Source of the DNA: Omphiscola glabra
Lineage: Eukaryota > Mollusca > Gastropoda > Lymnaeidae
Direction: 5' to 3'
Length of the DNA stretch: 64,000 nucleotides
Assembly (NCBI GenBank): GCA_964017045.1
Contig: OZ024802.1
Location: 29,288,793 to 29,352,792 of the forward strand
This document shows positions 36,260 to 47,679 of this stretch, piece after piece. Both the position numbers and the translations under genes were made by a program. The notes under the pieces were generated by a model that had not been told where the DNA came from, ran no database searches, and was given only the letters and a program-made list of their open reading frames with translations. Position 1 is the stretch's first letter. The number at the start of each line of letters is the position of its first letter.

Positions 36260-37820
36260 GATAAACACACTATGTTAAGGGCTGTAGACTGGCATCATTA
36301 AATATTTAGTGAAATCTTAATACATATAGTAGTAAGAGTATTTCAATTATAATATTTTTTTTTGCCAGGTTTAATTGATGCTGCTGCTAGCTTTTTTTGT
36401 TTCAGTGTAAATTTTGGGTGATAAAGTGCCTGATGGATCAGTTTGATAGATGTTGGGTGATAAAGTGTTTGATGGATCAGTTTATAATGTGTAAGGAAAA
36501 AATTTCATCACTAAAATTGCAATAACTTTTTTCTACTTAACATTTCATATATTTTAAGCAGAAAAAAGTTATTGCCATATTAGTGATTTTATGATTATAT
36601 AAAATTAGAATCAATGGAAAACAAATAATGAGATTTTTATGGTGATATTAATATAAAAAGTTTTATTAATATATAAGTACGGTACTTTGAAACTTTACTT
36701 AAGTACTGGTATTTTACCACAGACAAACAAAAATTATAATCAACTGAAACTGAAAGCGCCAAAATAATTATAATTTTAAAGCAGCAGTATGCTTATATTA
36801 TGGTAGTCTAAATAAAATCAACTACGTTTCTACATCTAACTCATTTTATAACTGTGAATGATACTTTAGAAATTGGCTGGTGATAGGTCTAAATGATTGT
36901 TGGGTGTATTATTAAGATTAGTATACTGTCATTGTTTATCTAATTTTTGGTCATTTCAAAAGGGCCTAGTATGGTAATGGCATTAGTAATGGCTATATAC
37001 TATATTGTGATAATAGTAATACTACTAATGACTAATATGGACTAAAGTTAATTAAGAATATCAAACTCATACTAGTAGGACTACTACTACACTGTTTTTT
37101 GTATGTGTTCAATTTCTGTTTAGTGTTTTTTGGCTAGGCCACAGTCCTATTTCCGCAATATTATATATTTAATATTATTAAGTTAATAATTAACCTAGGC
37201 CCAGGCTGTTTTATACTATATCAATATAATATAACAAAATAATTTAGGCCTACCCTAATATTTATTTCTATTACTAGGAATTTTTTTCTTCTTAACCTAA
37301 TTTATTATGACTCAACATAGTGTTACATACTTGCCACTACTGTTACTTAGATGACAAAGTCATATTAAGTTCATATGGGCATGGGCTTTTTTATGGGCAT
37401 GGCTATTTAAAGTAGGTCTATTCAATATGAATGTTATGATCGTTATTTTTCATAAATTTGAAAAATTTTCTGTTTATACTATGATTGCTTTTTACTATGA
37501 GTATGAGCACAATGACTATATAGGTCTATTATTATTTATTTATTTAATATATATTGTGAATATGGGCCTATGATTTTATAATGGTAAATACTAAAGACTA
37601 GTAAAGAGTGCAAGTACTGTAAAGACAGTTAAGTTATTATTAGTCTTAAAGTAAGTTTAGTACGTAAAGACTTGCCATTTAAATTCTCAGAGCCCGGTCA
37701 TCTGAGCAATCATTCAGGCAACTGGTCGTAAAATTTCAATTAAGCCATGCTTTTGGTAAGATATTATGGTATTTGGCCTTCGAAGGTGTGAGAAACTTGA
37801 TCATGCCATGTTGGTTATTT
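36260..37820. other. Non-coding part of the left segment copy
   Basis: AT-rich. It includes a 42-bp tandem duplication (GGGTGATAAAGTG...GATGGATCAGTTT, 36,415-36,485). Collinear with 50,430-51,830. No exon recognised; a donor-like site at 37,668 (ATG/GCAAGT, minus strand; GTAAGC in the right copy) has in-frame stops upstream. Confidence 0.55.
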
Positions 37821-37828
37821 TTGTAAGA

Positions 37829-39110
37829 GTTCCCCCAGAAGTACTGCAATACTGGGGTGGTCTCACTTCAAAGTCTGCACTTCATGGTATCTTGGCCTTG
37901 TGGCTCTCTTTATTGTTTTTAGCGATCGTCCCGACCAAGGCTGAAAAAACAAGCGAGATATCACATTCACCCAACCAGGTTTGGTAACCCGGCGGGATAA
38001 GAACAGACACCGCATCCTGAGCTTAGCCAACAGGCCGAGAGGCAATCAGAATTTTTTAAGGGTATTTTGGCCTTGTGGCTCTTTTTATTGTTTATACCGA
38101 TTGTCCCGACCAAGGCTGAAAAAACAAGCGAGATATCACGTTCACCCAACCAGGTTTGGTAACCCGGCGGGATAAGAACAGACACCGCATCCTGAGCTTA
38201 GCCAACAGGCCGAGAGGCAATCAGATTTTTTTAAGGGTATTTTGGCCTTGTGGCTCTCTTTATTGTTTTTACCGATTGTCCCGACCAAGGCTGAAAAAAC
38301 AAGCGAGATATCACGTTCACCCAACCAGGTTTGGTAACCCGGCGGGATAAGAACAGACACCGCATCCTGAGCTTAGCCAACAGGCCGAGAGGCAATCAGA
38401 ATTTTTTAAGGGTATTTTGGCCTTGTGGCTCTCTTTATTGTTTTTACCCATTGTCCCGACCAAGGCTGAAAAAACAAGCGAGATATCACGTTCACCCAAC
38501 CAGGTTTGGTAACCCGGCGGGATAAGAACAGACACCGCATCCTGAGCTTAGCCAACAGGCCGAGAGGCAATCAGATTTTTTTTAGGGTATTTTGGCCTTG
38601 TGGCTCTCTTTATTTTTTTTACCGATTGTCCCGACCAAGGCTGAAAAAACAAGCGAGATATCACGTTCACCCAACCAGGTTTGGTAACCCGGCGGGATAA
38701 GAACAGACACCGCATCCTGAGCTTAGCCAACAGGCCGAGAGGCAATCAGATATTTTTTAGGGTATTTTGGCCTTGTGGCTCTCTTTATTGTTTTTACCGA
38801 TTGTCCCGACCAAGGCTGAAAAAACAAGCGAGATATCACGTTCACCCAACCAGGTTTGGTAACCCGGCGGGATAAGAACAGACACCGCATCCTGAGCTTA
38901 GCCAACAGGCCGAGAGGCAATCAGAATTTTTTAAGGGTATTTTGGCCTTGTGGCTCTCTTTATTGTTTTTACCGATCGCCGATCGTCCAAACCCAGGCTG
39001 AAAAAAACAAGGCCAAGTGAGATATCATATTCACCCAACCAGGTTCGGTAACCCTGCGGGATAAGAACAGACACCGCATCCTGATCTTAGCCAACGGGCC
39101 GAGAGGCAAT
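37829..39110 (-). repeat. Tandem array of U2 snRNA-like units (left copy)
   Basis: On the minus strand seven heads spaced 175 bp (the outermost about 195) read ATTGCCTCTCGGCC.GTTGGCTAAG, then ATCAGGATG and TGTCTGTTCTTATC. This closely follows the U2 5' end (AUCGCUUCUCGGCCUUUUGG, then CUAAGAUCA and UCUGUUCUUAUC). Only the last unit keeps a U2-like 3' stem-loop IV, CCAGTATTGCAGTACTTCTG at 37,838-37,857. The middle (CCAAACCTGGTTGGGTGAAC...) departs from U2 and I see no clear Sm site (AUUUUUGG). The U2 branch-site pairing motif GUAGUA reads GCGGTG. This suggests an snRNA-derived SINE or pseudogene amplified in tandem, not functional U2 genes. Confidence 0.75.
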
Positions 39111-39169
39111 CGAATATTTTTCTGGACTCATTAACCCACTATCCAAACTATTAACCATGTGTTGTTTTC

Positions 39170-39330
39170 ATACACTTCAATTCAAAAGTATTGCAATTTA
39201 TTTTGAATGGCTTCCATTTCGATAAATAAGCTGTAATGTCACGTGAACAAAAAGTAAATCTGCGATTGGTTATCGTATCCGACATTTAAGTATTTCATTA
39301 AATTCTCATTTTTGTTCAGAATTAAACATT
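39170..39330 (-). promoter_or_regulatory. Conserved flank with CCAAT and E-box motifs
   Basis: Reading the minus strand, GATAACCAATCGCAG is followed about 15 bp on by TCACGTGACATTACAG, shortly before the U2-like array. The same two motifs in the same order survive at about 53,390-53,430 in the right copy. A CCAAT box plus CACGTG E-box would suit a promoter firing leftward, but no transcript start is visible. Confidence 0.3.
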
Positions 39331-39399
39331 TTTTTAAAATAAAGTTTTTCGTACATGTATAAGCTTTCATAAAATTTAATAACAAACTAGGTGGGTGTG

Positions 39400-39600
39400 G
39401 GTCTTATTCAGACTATTGGTGACTTTTAGGGTTCAGGTTAGTAGGTTTAGGGATACATTTAGCCTTAGGCTTCAGGACCAGGTTAGGTTTAGGTTAGGGA
39501 TACATTTAGTGTTCAGGTTAGGTTTAGCGACAGTGGATTATAAAAATTTCACGGTCGTGGCAACCAAAATGGCAGCCGTGTGATATGTCATGGCACCAAT
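39400..39600. repeat. Dispersed TTTAGGG/TTCAGGTTAGG repeat
   Basis: Repeated GTTCAGGTTAGGTTTAG and GGGATACATTTAG, ending near CCAAAATGGCAGCCGTG. Same family as 10,630-10,790. Not telomeric: the units are irregular and the flanks are shared. Confidence 0.65.
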
Positions 39601-40051
39601 TGTCTGAATTTTCCGGGTGTGGGGCTGAAAATTTGAGAAAACATGCATACAAGTAATGCAATTCATAAGAATCCAAATTAGTGATCCCCACTTCCTCAAC
39701 TCAAGGCTCGTAGTCGCAACCGCAGATATTTTTCACGCCCCTGAATTAAAATTCTAATGACCCACCAGCTATTACACAGCATATTTATTTTCACCACCTA
39801 TTTAAGAAAAACAAAAGAACATATCCCAACGAGTCTATGTGCAAAGTTTCAACTCAGTATATGTTGACGGGAATTGGGGTCATTTTGCCAGCCACCCACG
39901 AAAAGAGACTAAAGAGTGAAGTTAATAAAAAAAAAAGTTAAAAAAGAAGCACACACAAAATAGTGCAATCATATAAAAATTTGATGAAAAGTCTGATCGT
40001 GTGAAATGAGTATTAGTGTGTTAAAAATAAAGCTTTACTAATGCGGTACAT

Positions 40052-40255
40052 CAGGTCTGCACAACTCAAAATGTAGGGCGGGCCGTAATACTTTATGAAA
40101 AACTCGTGCGGGCCGAAATAAAATAGGACAGGGCTTGTCCGGGCCCAAAGAGAATAGGATGGGGGATATTTATTAAAAAAATAAAAAAATAAAAAATATT
40201 TCGTTACTTCGCGGGCCACAAAGTAGGTGTGCGGCCTATTTGTTGTGCAGGCCTG
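40052..40255. mobile_element. hAT-type MITE (CAGGTCTGCACAAC termini)
   Basis: Left end CAGGTCTGCACAAC, right end (reverse complement) CAGGCCTGCACAAC, with GCGGGCC-rich subterminal repeats. The flanks CGGTACAT/TCGTATAT are a poor 8-bp match, as expected for an old insertion. Confidence 0.75.
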
Positions 40256-40742
40256 TCGTATATCCATAAATGTGAGGATTTCTGAAATGACATCTTATGA
40301 TCTGAACGCTTAAACAGGAAACAAGCAGCCCCAAAGGAAACCTCTTTTTTTAAAAGACAATAATGGCAACTTGACACAATATATATTATTTTTTTTTTTA
40401 ATGGACCAGGATGTTTTGTTCTTGTACTGCTCTGGACGCTGCATATGTAAGAAATAATTTGGCTTCAACTTCAGAATGGCAGTATGTTTTGCTTACCTCA
40501 ATACATTTTTACAACTCAGGAGTTACTAGTTGAGTTTGTACTACTATTCGGTTGTAAAAATTCGAACTAGAACAAGAGGGGGGTGGGAGGGGAATGCTGG
40601 AGTCCTCAGTTAAATTTACTAATTAGTAATAAATGAAAATTAATAAGAATTTGTGAATTTCAAATATTGTTTATTTGTATATTTTGAAACATTTGTTTTG
40701 ATATAAGAGAAATGTTCATGGATAAAGTAACAATGCAATAGG

Positions 40743-40911
40743 CAGGGCCGGCCTTAGGCCACTGCAACCTATGCGGCCACATTGGGCCCCGCCCCGAATT
40801 TATTTTCTAATACAAAATCTTAATTTTCACTTATTATCCTTATTCCTACCCAGACTGGGCCCCGCGCAATCCGTTTCGCATAGGGCCCCGCAATTGTTAG
40901 GGTCGGCCCTG
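40743..40911. mobile_element. hAT-type MITE (CAGGGCCGGCC termini) with 8-bp TSD
   Basis: Starts CAGGGCCGGCCTTAGGCC and ends GGGTCGGCCCTG, inverted repeats of one another. A perfect 8-bp target duplication GCAATAGG flanks it (40,735-40,742 and 40,912-40,919). 169 bp, non-coding, apparently young. Confidence 0.9.
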
Positions 40912-40972
40912 GCAATAGGAACACATTCATACATTGATCAGTATACATAATGTTATTTCAGGCTGCCGGTCC

Positions 40973-41252
40973 ACGCTCGCATAGAGTACAAAGGTGCAAC
41001 TCTGTGCTACCGCTGCGTGAATGACCTGACACTGTCCTATCTCAAAGCGCTCATGACGCCTTATGTACCCACTAGACAACTCCGCTCATCCGATGGTGGC
41101 AAACTCTCGATACCGCGTGTTCGCCTTGAGACTTGCGAAAGTGCCTAACAATTTGGAACGCCTTTCCTGTCGCTCTCAGAAACAGACAGACACTGGAGTC
41201 CTTCAAAACCGATTTGAAAACACATCTATTTCGCAAACACCTGCTTGGGTGA
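40973..41252 (+). mobile_element. LINE reverse-transcriptase C-terminal remnant
   Basis: LPVHARIEYKGATLCYRCVN, then PYVPTRQLRSS and, after a +1 frameshift, TIWNAFPVALRN and ESFKTDLKTHLFRKHLLG to a TGA. This is the thumb/C-terminal signature shared by many animal non-LTR elements (LPV-x-x-RIEYK ... RQLRSS ... WN-x-LP ... FK-x-x-LKTHLF). A likely 3' UTR runs to about 41,580. The frame is broken, so it is dead. Confidence 0.8.
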
Positions 41253-41814
41253 TGTTGTCTACCATCTTTTCCAGCTAGCTATTATCTCCTAGATGTATAG
41301 TGGCTTGCGTTGTTTATGGTTTCAGCACGAAAGACTTTGAATGGGTGTGCTCGTATGTAGTTTTTGTAATGTTGCGTTTTGTATGTCGATGTGGCAAAAT
41401 ATAGATTGATTCATTTCTCTTTCGGTATGGTTGACTTTATACCGCGCTTCGAGCCTTTGGGGATGAAGCGTGATTTTCTAATAAACTTTAATTTTAATAT
41501 TATTAAAAACTGCAGTAGAATGCTTTTCCTTTGGATTTTTCTTGCATTTTTTAAAAAGAGGTTTAGAATTGCCAAGTTATTATAAAAGCAATGCATCCTT
41601 CAGGTCACACACCTGAGTTAACTTCATTGTAAGTGAAGAATCTTTGTGTTCAAATGGTCTAGTATACTATTACTATATTATAGGCAATTGGGTGATTTGG
41701 ATCTTATTTGCAGGGGGATTTTTTACTTTGGTATATCAAAGCAATGACTGACATACACTCTGTGCTCAATTAATTGAATGTTCCATGCAAAGTAGGCTCA
41801 AATAATCTTTATTC

Positions 41815-41936
41815 ATTAAGCCACATGAATAAGTTGAAGCAGTTATGGAGCCACATGAATAAGTTGACGCAGTCATGGAGCCACATGAATAAGTTGAAGC
41901 AGTCATGGAGCCACATGAATAAGTTGAAGCAGTGTG
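41815..41936. repeat. 30-bp minisatellite
   Basis: Four units of CCACATGAATAAGTTGAAGC + AGTCATGGAG. Confidence 0.93.
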
Positions 41937-41983
41937 AACAAAATTAAAGAGGTTTAACCAGACTTTCAAGACAAATAATATTG

Positions 41984-42003
41984 GGGGGGGGGGGGGGGGA
42001 GGG
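41984..42003. repeat. Poly-G run
   Basis: A run of guanines with one A near its right end. A potential G-quadruplex former and a likely polymerase or assembly trouble spot. Confidence 0.85.
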
Positions 42004-42217
42004 AATAGTACCGAGTCAACTAATTTTTATACACAAAGAAAATAATAAACATTTAGTTTATTAAAAGATATGGATTAACAGAGCATTTTAATGTGATCTT
42101 TGCACTTTTTCACTCACACCAACTTCTGCAAATGACAATTTTCAGTCCAACCATTATGATGGTGTCTCCTGCCCTTGTCTAAAACAAAAAAAAAATGTGT
42201 GAGCTATGAAAATAGAG

Positions 42218-43556
42218 GTAACCAGACAAAACGACAAGGTGACAAAACGACTAGGTGACAAAACGACAAGGTGACAAAACGACAAGGTGACAAAACGACA
42301 AGTCTTCAAAGCCAACGCCTCCACCGTCTTTAATGCCTTACATACAATAAAGTAAGGTCAACTTTTTAAGATATTTTACGGTATTCGGTTATCAGACTTG
42401 CGCATAATTACATTAAAATTTGATTAATTACCATTAGAATTACATGACCAATATTTGTAATTATCTACAATTTACATTACTCCAGCTTCTAGAGCACATG
42501 TGTCAAACTCAAGTTATTTTTCATCACGACTAACACAGAATTAGGCCGACGACTCCACTAAGAAAGTAACAATATTTCAAACCCATCGCTGCGAACATCA
42601 AAGCTCTTTGATGTGACCGCCGCACGAGTTTATCATGTTTGCAACGGTAACCAGACAAAACGACAAAAATACAAGTGACAAAACGACAAGGTTTGAGGTT
42701 AGGGTTAGTCTGATAATCCAATACCGTGTTTCCCCAACTATAAGGCATGTTAAATATAAAAAAAAAAGTTGACCATACTTTATTGTATATGCAAGGCAGT
42801 GGTTCCCAACCTTTTTTGTGCCATGCCCCACCTAAACCAGTGTTTCCCAACCTTTTTTGTGCCATGCCCCACCTAAGCCAGTGTTTCCCAACCTTTTTCG
42901 TGCCATGCCCCACTTAAGCCAGTGTTTCCCAACCTTTTTTGTGCCATGCCCCACCTAAGCCAGTGTTGCCCAACCTTTTTGTGCCATGCCCCACCTAAGC
43001 CAGTGTTTCCCAACCTTTTTTGTGCCATACCCCAACTAAGCTTTTCTAAAATTCTTTGCCACCATGTAACATATACATAATTTTTAAATATTCAAAAATA
43101 CGGTTGTTCACTTAAGAAGCTTTAATTAAGATAGGTTTTAGGAAGAAATCACTAGGAAATTGGTGAGGAAACATAGTAAGTAAATTTTCAAAACATACAT
43201 GGAGAACTGACATTCAAGTATGAAATAATTTTAATGAAATATTTTTCTATATTATTTTAATTATTAGTAATAATTTATTGTTTAACGTTAGTGAGATGTT
43301 TGTGTTTTCAAGTTCTAGATAGCTCATTTTCAAATTGCTCCACTGTGGGGCGTGTGACCCACGTTGGGAAACACCAATGTAAGGCATTAAAGACGGTGGA
43401 GGTGTTAAAGACTTGTCGTTTTGTCACCTTGTCGTTTTGTCACCTTGTCGTTTTGTCATTTTGTCACCTTGTCATTTTGTCACCTTGTCATTTTGTCACT
43501 TGTCATTTTGTCACTTGTCGTTTTGTCCCTTGTCATTTTGTCACTTGTTGTTTTTT
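42218..43556. mobile_element. Foldback-like element with minisatellite arms
   Basis: The left arm has GACAAAACGACAAGGT repeats, then CCTCCACCGTCTTTAATGCC + TTACAT. The right arm (43,376-43,556) is its inverse: ATGTAAGGCATTAAAGACGG + TGGAGG, then CTTGTCGTTTTGTCACC repeats. A third GTAACCAGACAAAACGACAA lies at 42,648. Inverted arms built of short tandem repeats around an unrelated core are the hallmark of foldback elements. There is no transposase. Confidence 0.65.
42797..43040. repeat. 41-bp repeat made from a hAT-like terminus
   Basis: Six units of CAGTGTTTCCCAACCTTTTT + TGTGCCATGCCCCACCTAAGC. The unit begins like a hAT terminus, and the inverse end GTTGGGAAACAC lies at about 43,360. So the left end of one hAT MITE (roughly 42,797-43,372), nested inside the foldback element, has been amplified in tandem. 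Confidence 0.7.
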
Positions 43557-43559
43557 CAT

Positions 43560-44610
43560 GGAACCCAAAATAGAAACATAGAAACATAAAGAAAAAACTT
43601 TTTAAATATGTATTTAGTTATATTGTTTGGTTTGTATAGCACAGGCCAAATAATTCATTTTATCAGCTGGCCTCATTTCCTTTGATTTCATCTCATAGTC
43701 ATAGCATTTTAAATGTCATTACTTTATGGTGAGCAATTTTACAACTAAAAGCATTGGATTATTTTTAAAGGCAACATCAAAACAAATGACAAAAAAAAGA
43801 CACAATGAAAAATGTGAAGTTGCAAGTGCTAGAATTATGGTGTTGTGATGCATGCCTTATATAGAAGAACATATCAGATATGTTTTGCCTCCTACATAAT
43901 CATTCAATCATTTTGTCACAAAAAAAAACAACAAAGTTATACATTTTAAAAAAATATTGACATTTGATCTATGTGACAGACATTTTCATACAAACGCCTT
44001 GAACATATTGAAGAGGAAAAAAGGTTTATGGAAATGTTTTTTTTAATTTTTAATTCAAGAGTATTATGATAAAACTAAGCTTCTTTTTTTTATTTTTAAA
44101 TACGTCTACGAGTGTAAGAGACTGAAAAGTTTATTTCAGATCAACAGACATGGTGATGAAACTATGTCTCATGGGACACTATCATGATGTGGCAAAAAAT
44201 AGTTTTCAGGTACCATAACAAGCTTTTTATTTCAAAGTCAAAGCTTGATTTTTAATATTTTTTTACAAATTTCAGTTTCCCAAAAAAGTCTGGGGTATAT
44301 TTGGAACGCAATAAACAGTCTTCTAATAAAATAGAAATTCTATCTCAACCAGACATATTTTTTTGTGTTAGGTGATGTACTTGCTGTTCAGGCTTAAGCA
44401 ACTGTATAAAAAGACGAACCCTACAATGTAGGCTACCATAAAAATAGAAATTACGCTTAACCTAACAAATAAATAGTTTTCCAAATTTGAAATGTGGCTG
44501 GACACGGTTTAGAAAAGAGAAGAACTTTAGTACAATAAAAATTATTGAACGTTAATGTCCCTTGTTTTCAACCCAGGGAATCAAATAAATCTGTCAATAT
44601 GCAAAGAAGA
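43560..44610. other. AT-rich DNA, no gene seen
   Basis: No exon-like ORF or repeat recognised between the foldback-like element and the minisatellites at 44.6 kb. Confidence 0.55.
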
Positions 44611-44616
44611 AATTGT

Positions 44617-44805
44617 CTTTGAGGCCAGACAGACTCTACATATGTAATAGATGAATTTGAGGCCAGACAGACTCTACATATGTATTAGATGAATTTGAGG
44701 GCAGACTCTACTTATGTAATAGATGAATTTGAGGGTAGACAGACTCTACATATGTAATAGATGAATTTGAGGGCAGACAGACTCTACAAATGTGATTGAT
44801 GAAAT
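44617..44805. repeat. 38-bp minisatellite
   Basis: Five units of GAGGCCAGACAGACTCTACA + TATGTAATAGATGAATTT with one internal deletion. Confidence 0.93.
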
Positions 44806-44878
44806 ATCTGCAAAATTGTTGATTGGAAAGCTAAAGGATTAAGGCACAATATAAAAAAAAGTTTTAACATTTGTGACA

Positions 44879-45567
44879 AGGATTGAAGGCACAGGAATTT
44901 GTGGGTATAGACAAGGATTGAAGGCACAGGAAGTTGTAGTTATAGACAAGGATTGAAGGCACAGGAAGTTGTAGTTATAGACAAGGATTGAAGGCACAGG
45001 AAGTTGTAGTTATAGACAAGGATTGAAGGCACAGGAAGTTGTGGGTATAGACAAGGATTGAAGGCACATAAGGTTGTAGTTATAGACAAGGATTGAAGGC
45101 ACAGGAGGTTGTAGTTATAGACAAGGATTGAAGGCACAGGAAGTTGTAGTTATAGACAAGGATTGAAGGCACAGTAGGTTGTGGGTATAGACAAGGATTG
45201 AAGGCACAGGAAGTTGTAGTTATAGACAAGGATTGAATGTACAGGAAGTTGTAGTTATAGACAAGGATTGAAGGCACAGGAAGTTGTAGTTGTAGACAAG
45301 GATTGAAGGCACAGTAGGTTGTAGTTATAGACAAGGATTGAAGGCACAGGAGGTTGTAGTTATAGACAAGGATTGAAGGCACAGGAAGTTGTAGTTATAG
45401 ACAAGGATTGAACGCACATAAGGTTGTAGTTATAGAAAAGGATTGAAGTCACAAGAGGTTGTAGTTATAGACAAGGATTGAAGGCACAGGAGGTTGTAGT
45501 TATAGACAAGGATTGAAGGCACAGGAGGTTGTAGTTATAGACAAGGATTGAATGCACAGGAGGTTGT
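44879..45567. repeat. 35-bp minisatellite
   Basis: About twenty units of GACAAGGATTGAAGGCACAG + GAAGTTGTAGTTATA. It runs straight into the 18-bp array that begins the right segment copy. Confidence 0.96.
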
Positions 45568-45571
45568 AGTT

Positions 45572-45985
45572 GCAAGTGGACAACAACACAATACAAGTGG
45601 ACAACTAAATGCAAGTGGACAACACTATGCAAGTGAACAAAAACACAATGCAAGTGGACAACATAATGCAAGTGAACAACAACACAATGCAAGTGGACAA
45701 CACAATGCAAGTGAACAACAACACAATACAAATGGACAACACAATGCAAGTGGACAACACAATGCAAATGAACAACAACACAATGCAAGTGGACAACACA
45801 ATGCAAGTGAACAACAGCACAATGCAAGTGGACAATACAATACAAGTGGACAAAACATTGCAAGTGGACAACACAATGCAAGTGGACAATACACTTATTA
45901 CAATGCAAGTGGACAATACAATTATTACAATGCAAGTGAACAACACAAATGCAAGTGGACAACACAATAGAATTGGACAACACAA
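45572..45985. repeat. 18-bp minisatellite (right segment copy)
   Basis: About 22 units of the same CAATGCAAGTGGACAACA family as 16,335-16,615, with many GAACAACAA variants. It is followed, like its partner, by GTCCACCCACACC. Confidence 0.95.
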
Positions 45986-46204
45986 TGCAAGTGTCCACCC
46001 ACACCTCTGATACTGTTGGGAATTCATGAAAAGTTGATTTTTTGGTTTAAATAAGACTTTTTATATGTTTGTTTTGTTTGTCTTGGTTTTATCTAATATT
46101 TAAAACACAGTTTAAATTATAGGGTGTGATTTTATGACCATCCAGAGCCTAAATTCAAAACCAGGAAAAAAAAGTCACCAGGAAAAAAAACACAAGTGGA
46201 GAAC

Positions 46205-46640
46205 ACAATCACTGAACAATAGCCACTCGATGATGTTACAGAGTGTAAGTATCTCGGAAGTGAGATCACAAAAGGTGGTAATTGTGACAGTAACAATTTC
46301 TTAATGTTACAGAGTGTAAGTATCTCGGAAGTGAGATCACAAAAGGTGGCAATTGTGACAGTAACAATGTCTTGATCATGCTCTAAACTGGAAGGCGACT
46401 ATCACATTTAAAATGGGAGCTAGAATTTATCCAGACCAAATGCTTACAAATCTTGTATCTGACAAAAGACGATGGAATGAAGAACTGAAATGCCAATCAA
46501 GATTAACAACCATTGTGGTAAAAGACACATCAATTAATAGCAGATAATTACCAGAGACCCATAGGATATATCTGGTGAATACCACTAAGCTCACTTCCCA
46601 GGACAGCGCTATGATGGCCAGAGACTGGAACACAAATTTA
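46205..46640 (+). mobile_element. LINE RT remnant (right copy) with 69-bp internal duplication
   Basis: DVTECKYLGSEITKGGN at about 46,232, repeated 71 bp on because ATGTTACAGAGTGTAAGTAT...AGTAACAAT is tandemly duplicated. Downstream KRRWNEELKCQSRLTT is shared with the left copy. One CCCAGGACAGCGCTATGATG + GCCAGAGACTGGAACACA (46,598-46,634) is the monomeric equivalent of the left copy's 39-bp array. Confidence 0.6.
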
Positions 46641-46905
46641 TGAAAGACCCAAAAAGAGCTTGTACATGAAACATGACCATGTATTAAGCTTCTAGGAGGC
46701 AGTCAATTGACAATAGCAGCATTCTTGGACCAGAGAAAGATTCTCATTCAAGTCAGTAAAAGAAATCTTATCAGAATGGCAGAATGGATAGGCTGTATAG
46801 ACTGCATATTTGCTCCGCAGTTAGGAAAAGTCATGTGATATGCTTATGGATTACAATTTTTAAAACATTCCAGACAATTTCATACATTAATATTAATCAT
46901 TATTG

Positions 46906-47104
46906 CGGCAGTTCTCAACCTTTTTATCGCAGCAACCCTTTGATAGAATTTGCAAAGTTGGTGCCGGCCAAATTCATTATTCAATTTAAAATGAAAGGTG
47001 TTACATATAAGATAAATATTAACATTTAAAAAAAAATCTAAAATGTCTAATATTTTGTTATACGACCCCCTATGGAGTCCCAACCCACAGGTTGAGAGCC
47101 ACTG
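46906..47104. mobile_element. hAT-type MITE (right segment copy)
   Basis: CGGCAGTTCTCAACC ... GGTTGAGAGCCACTG. Same insertion as 17,603-17,806, so it entered before the segment was duplicated. Confidence 0.8.
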
Positions 47105-47187
47105 AAATTGTGAAATAAGCACACTTAAATATAAATATCCCTGTCAAATGTAATGGATGCAAATATTTGGTAAGCAGCCCCTAATCT

Positions 47188-47290
47188 TGATTCCAAGATG
47201 TACTTAGTCCCTCACACTCCAGTGATCATGTACTTAGTACCTCACACTCCAATGATTATGTACTTAGTCCCTCACACTCCAACTAGTCCT
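47188..47290. repeat. ~33-bp minisatellite (right copy)
   Basis: Three units of ATGTACTTAGTCCCTCACAC + TCCAATGATC, homologous to the 27-bp array at 17,888. Confidence 0.85.
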
Positions 47291-47679
47291 TCCAATGCTC
47301 ATGTCCTTGGACATTCTGCAGGTTTGAAAAAAAAAATAGCATTTTAGATCAGAGGATGCAATACAGTCACGTGTTTAGCTTGTTAATAACTTAATTTTTA
47401 TTTTAATATTATGGAATTCTATAAGCAGCACAGCAAAAGTTATATGGTAAAACAATTTTAGATTGACGCTTACATGAAAAATGTTGGGATAGAGCATGAA
47501 TGTTTAACTTTTCTTTATTTTATTTTTACACTTGAATCTTTTTTTTTCAAGTGTAATTAATTTATTTTAAGTAAAGATTGATATTCACTTTAAACCCTGA
47601 AAGTTTAAACCAGCAGCTGGTGAGTTGTTTTATCTCTTGATAGCAATGGTTGGTACTGGTTGATCTATTTTTGGACGTA

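Noticed and set aside
37660..37730. Possible upstream exon of the minus-strand gene with donor-like ATG/GCAAGT
   Set aside because: The frame needed to join the 36.1-kb exon has stops immediately upstream in both segment copies.
37829..39110. Functional U2 snRNA gene cluster
   Set aside because: The branch-site pairing motif is changed, the central domain and Sm site are not recognisable, and most units lack the 3' end.
39400..39560. Interstitial telomere-like TTAGGG/TTTAGGG sequence
   Set aside because: Units are irregular and shared with other dispersed copies, so it is a family repeat, not a telomeric tract.
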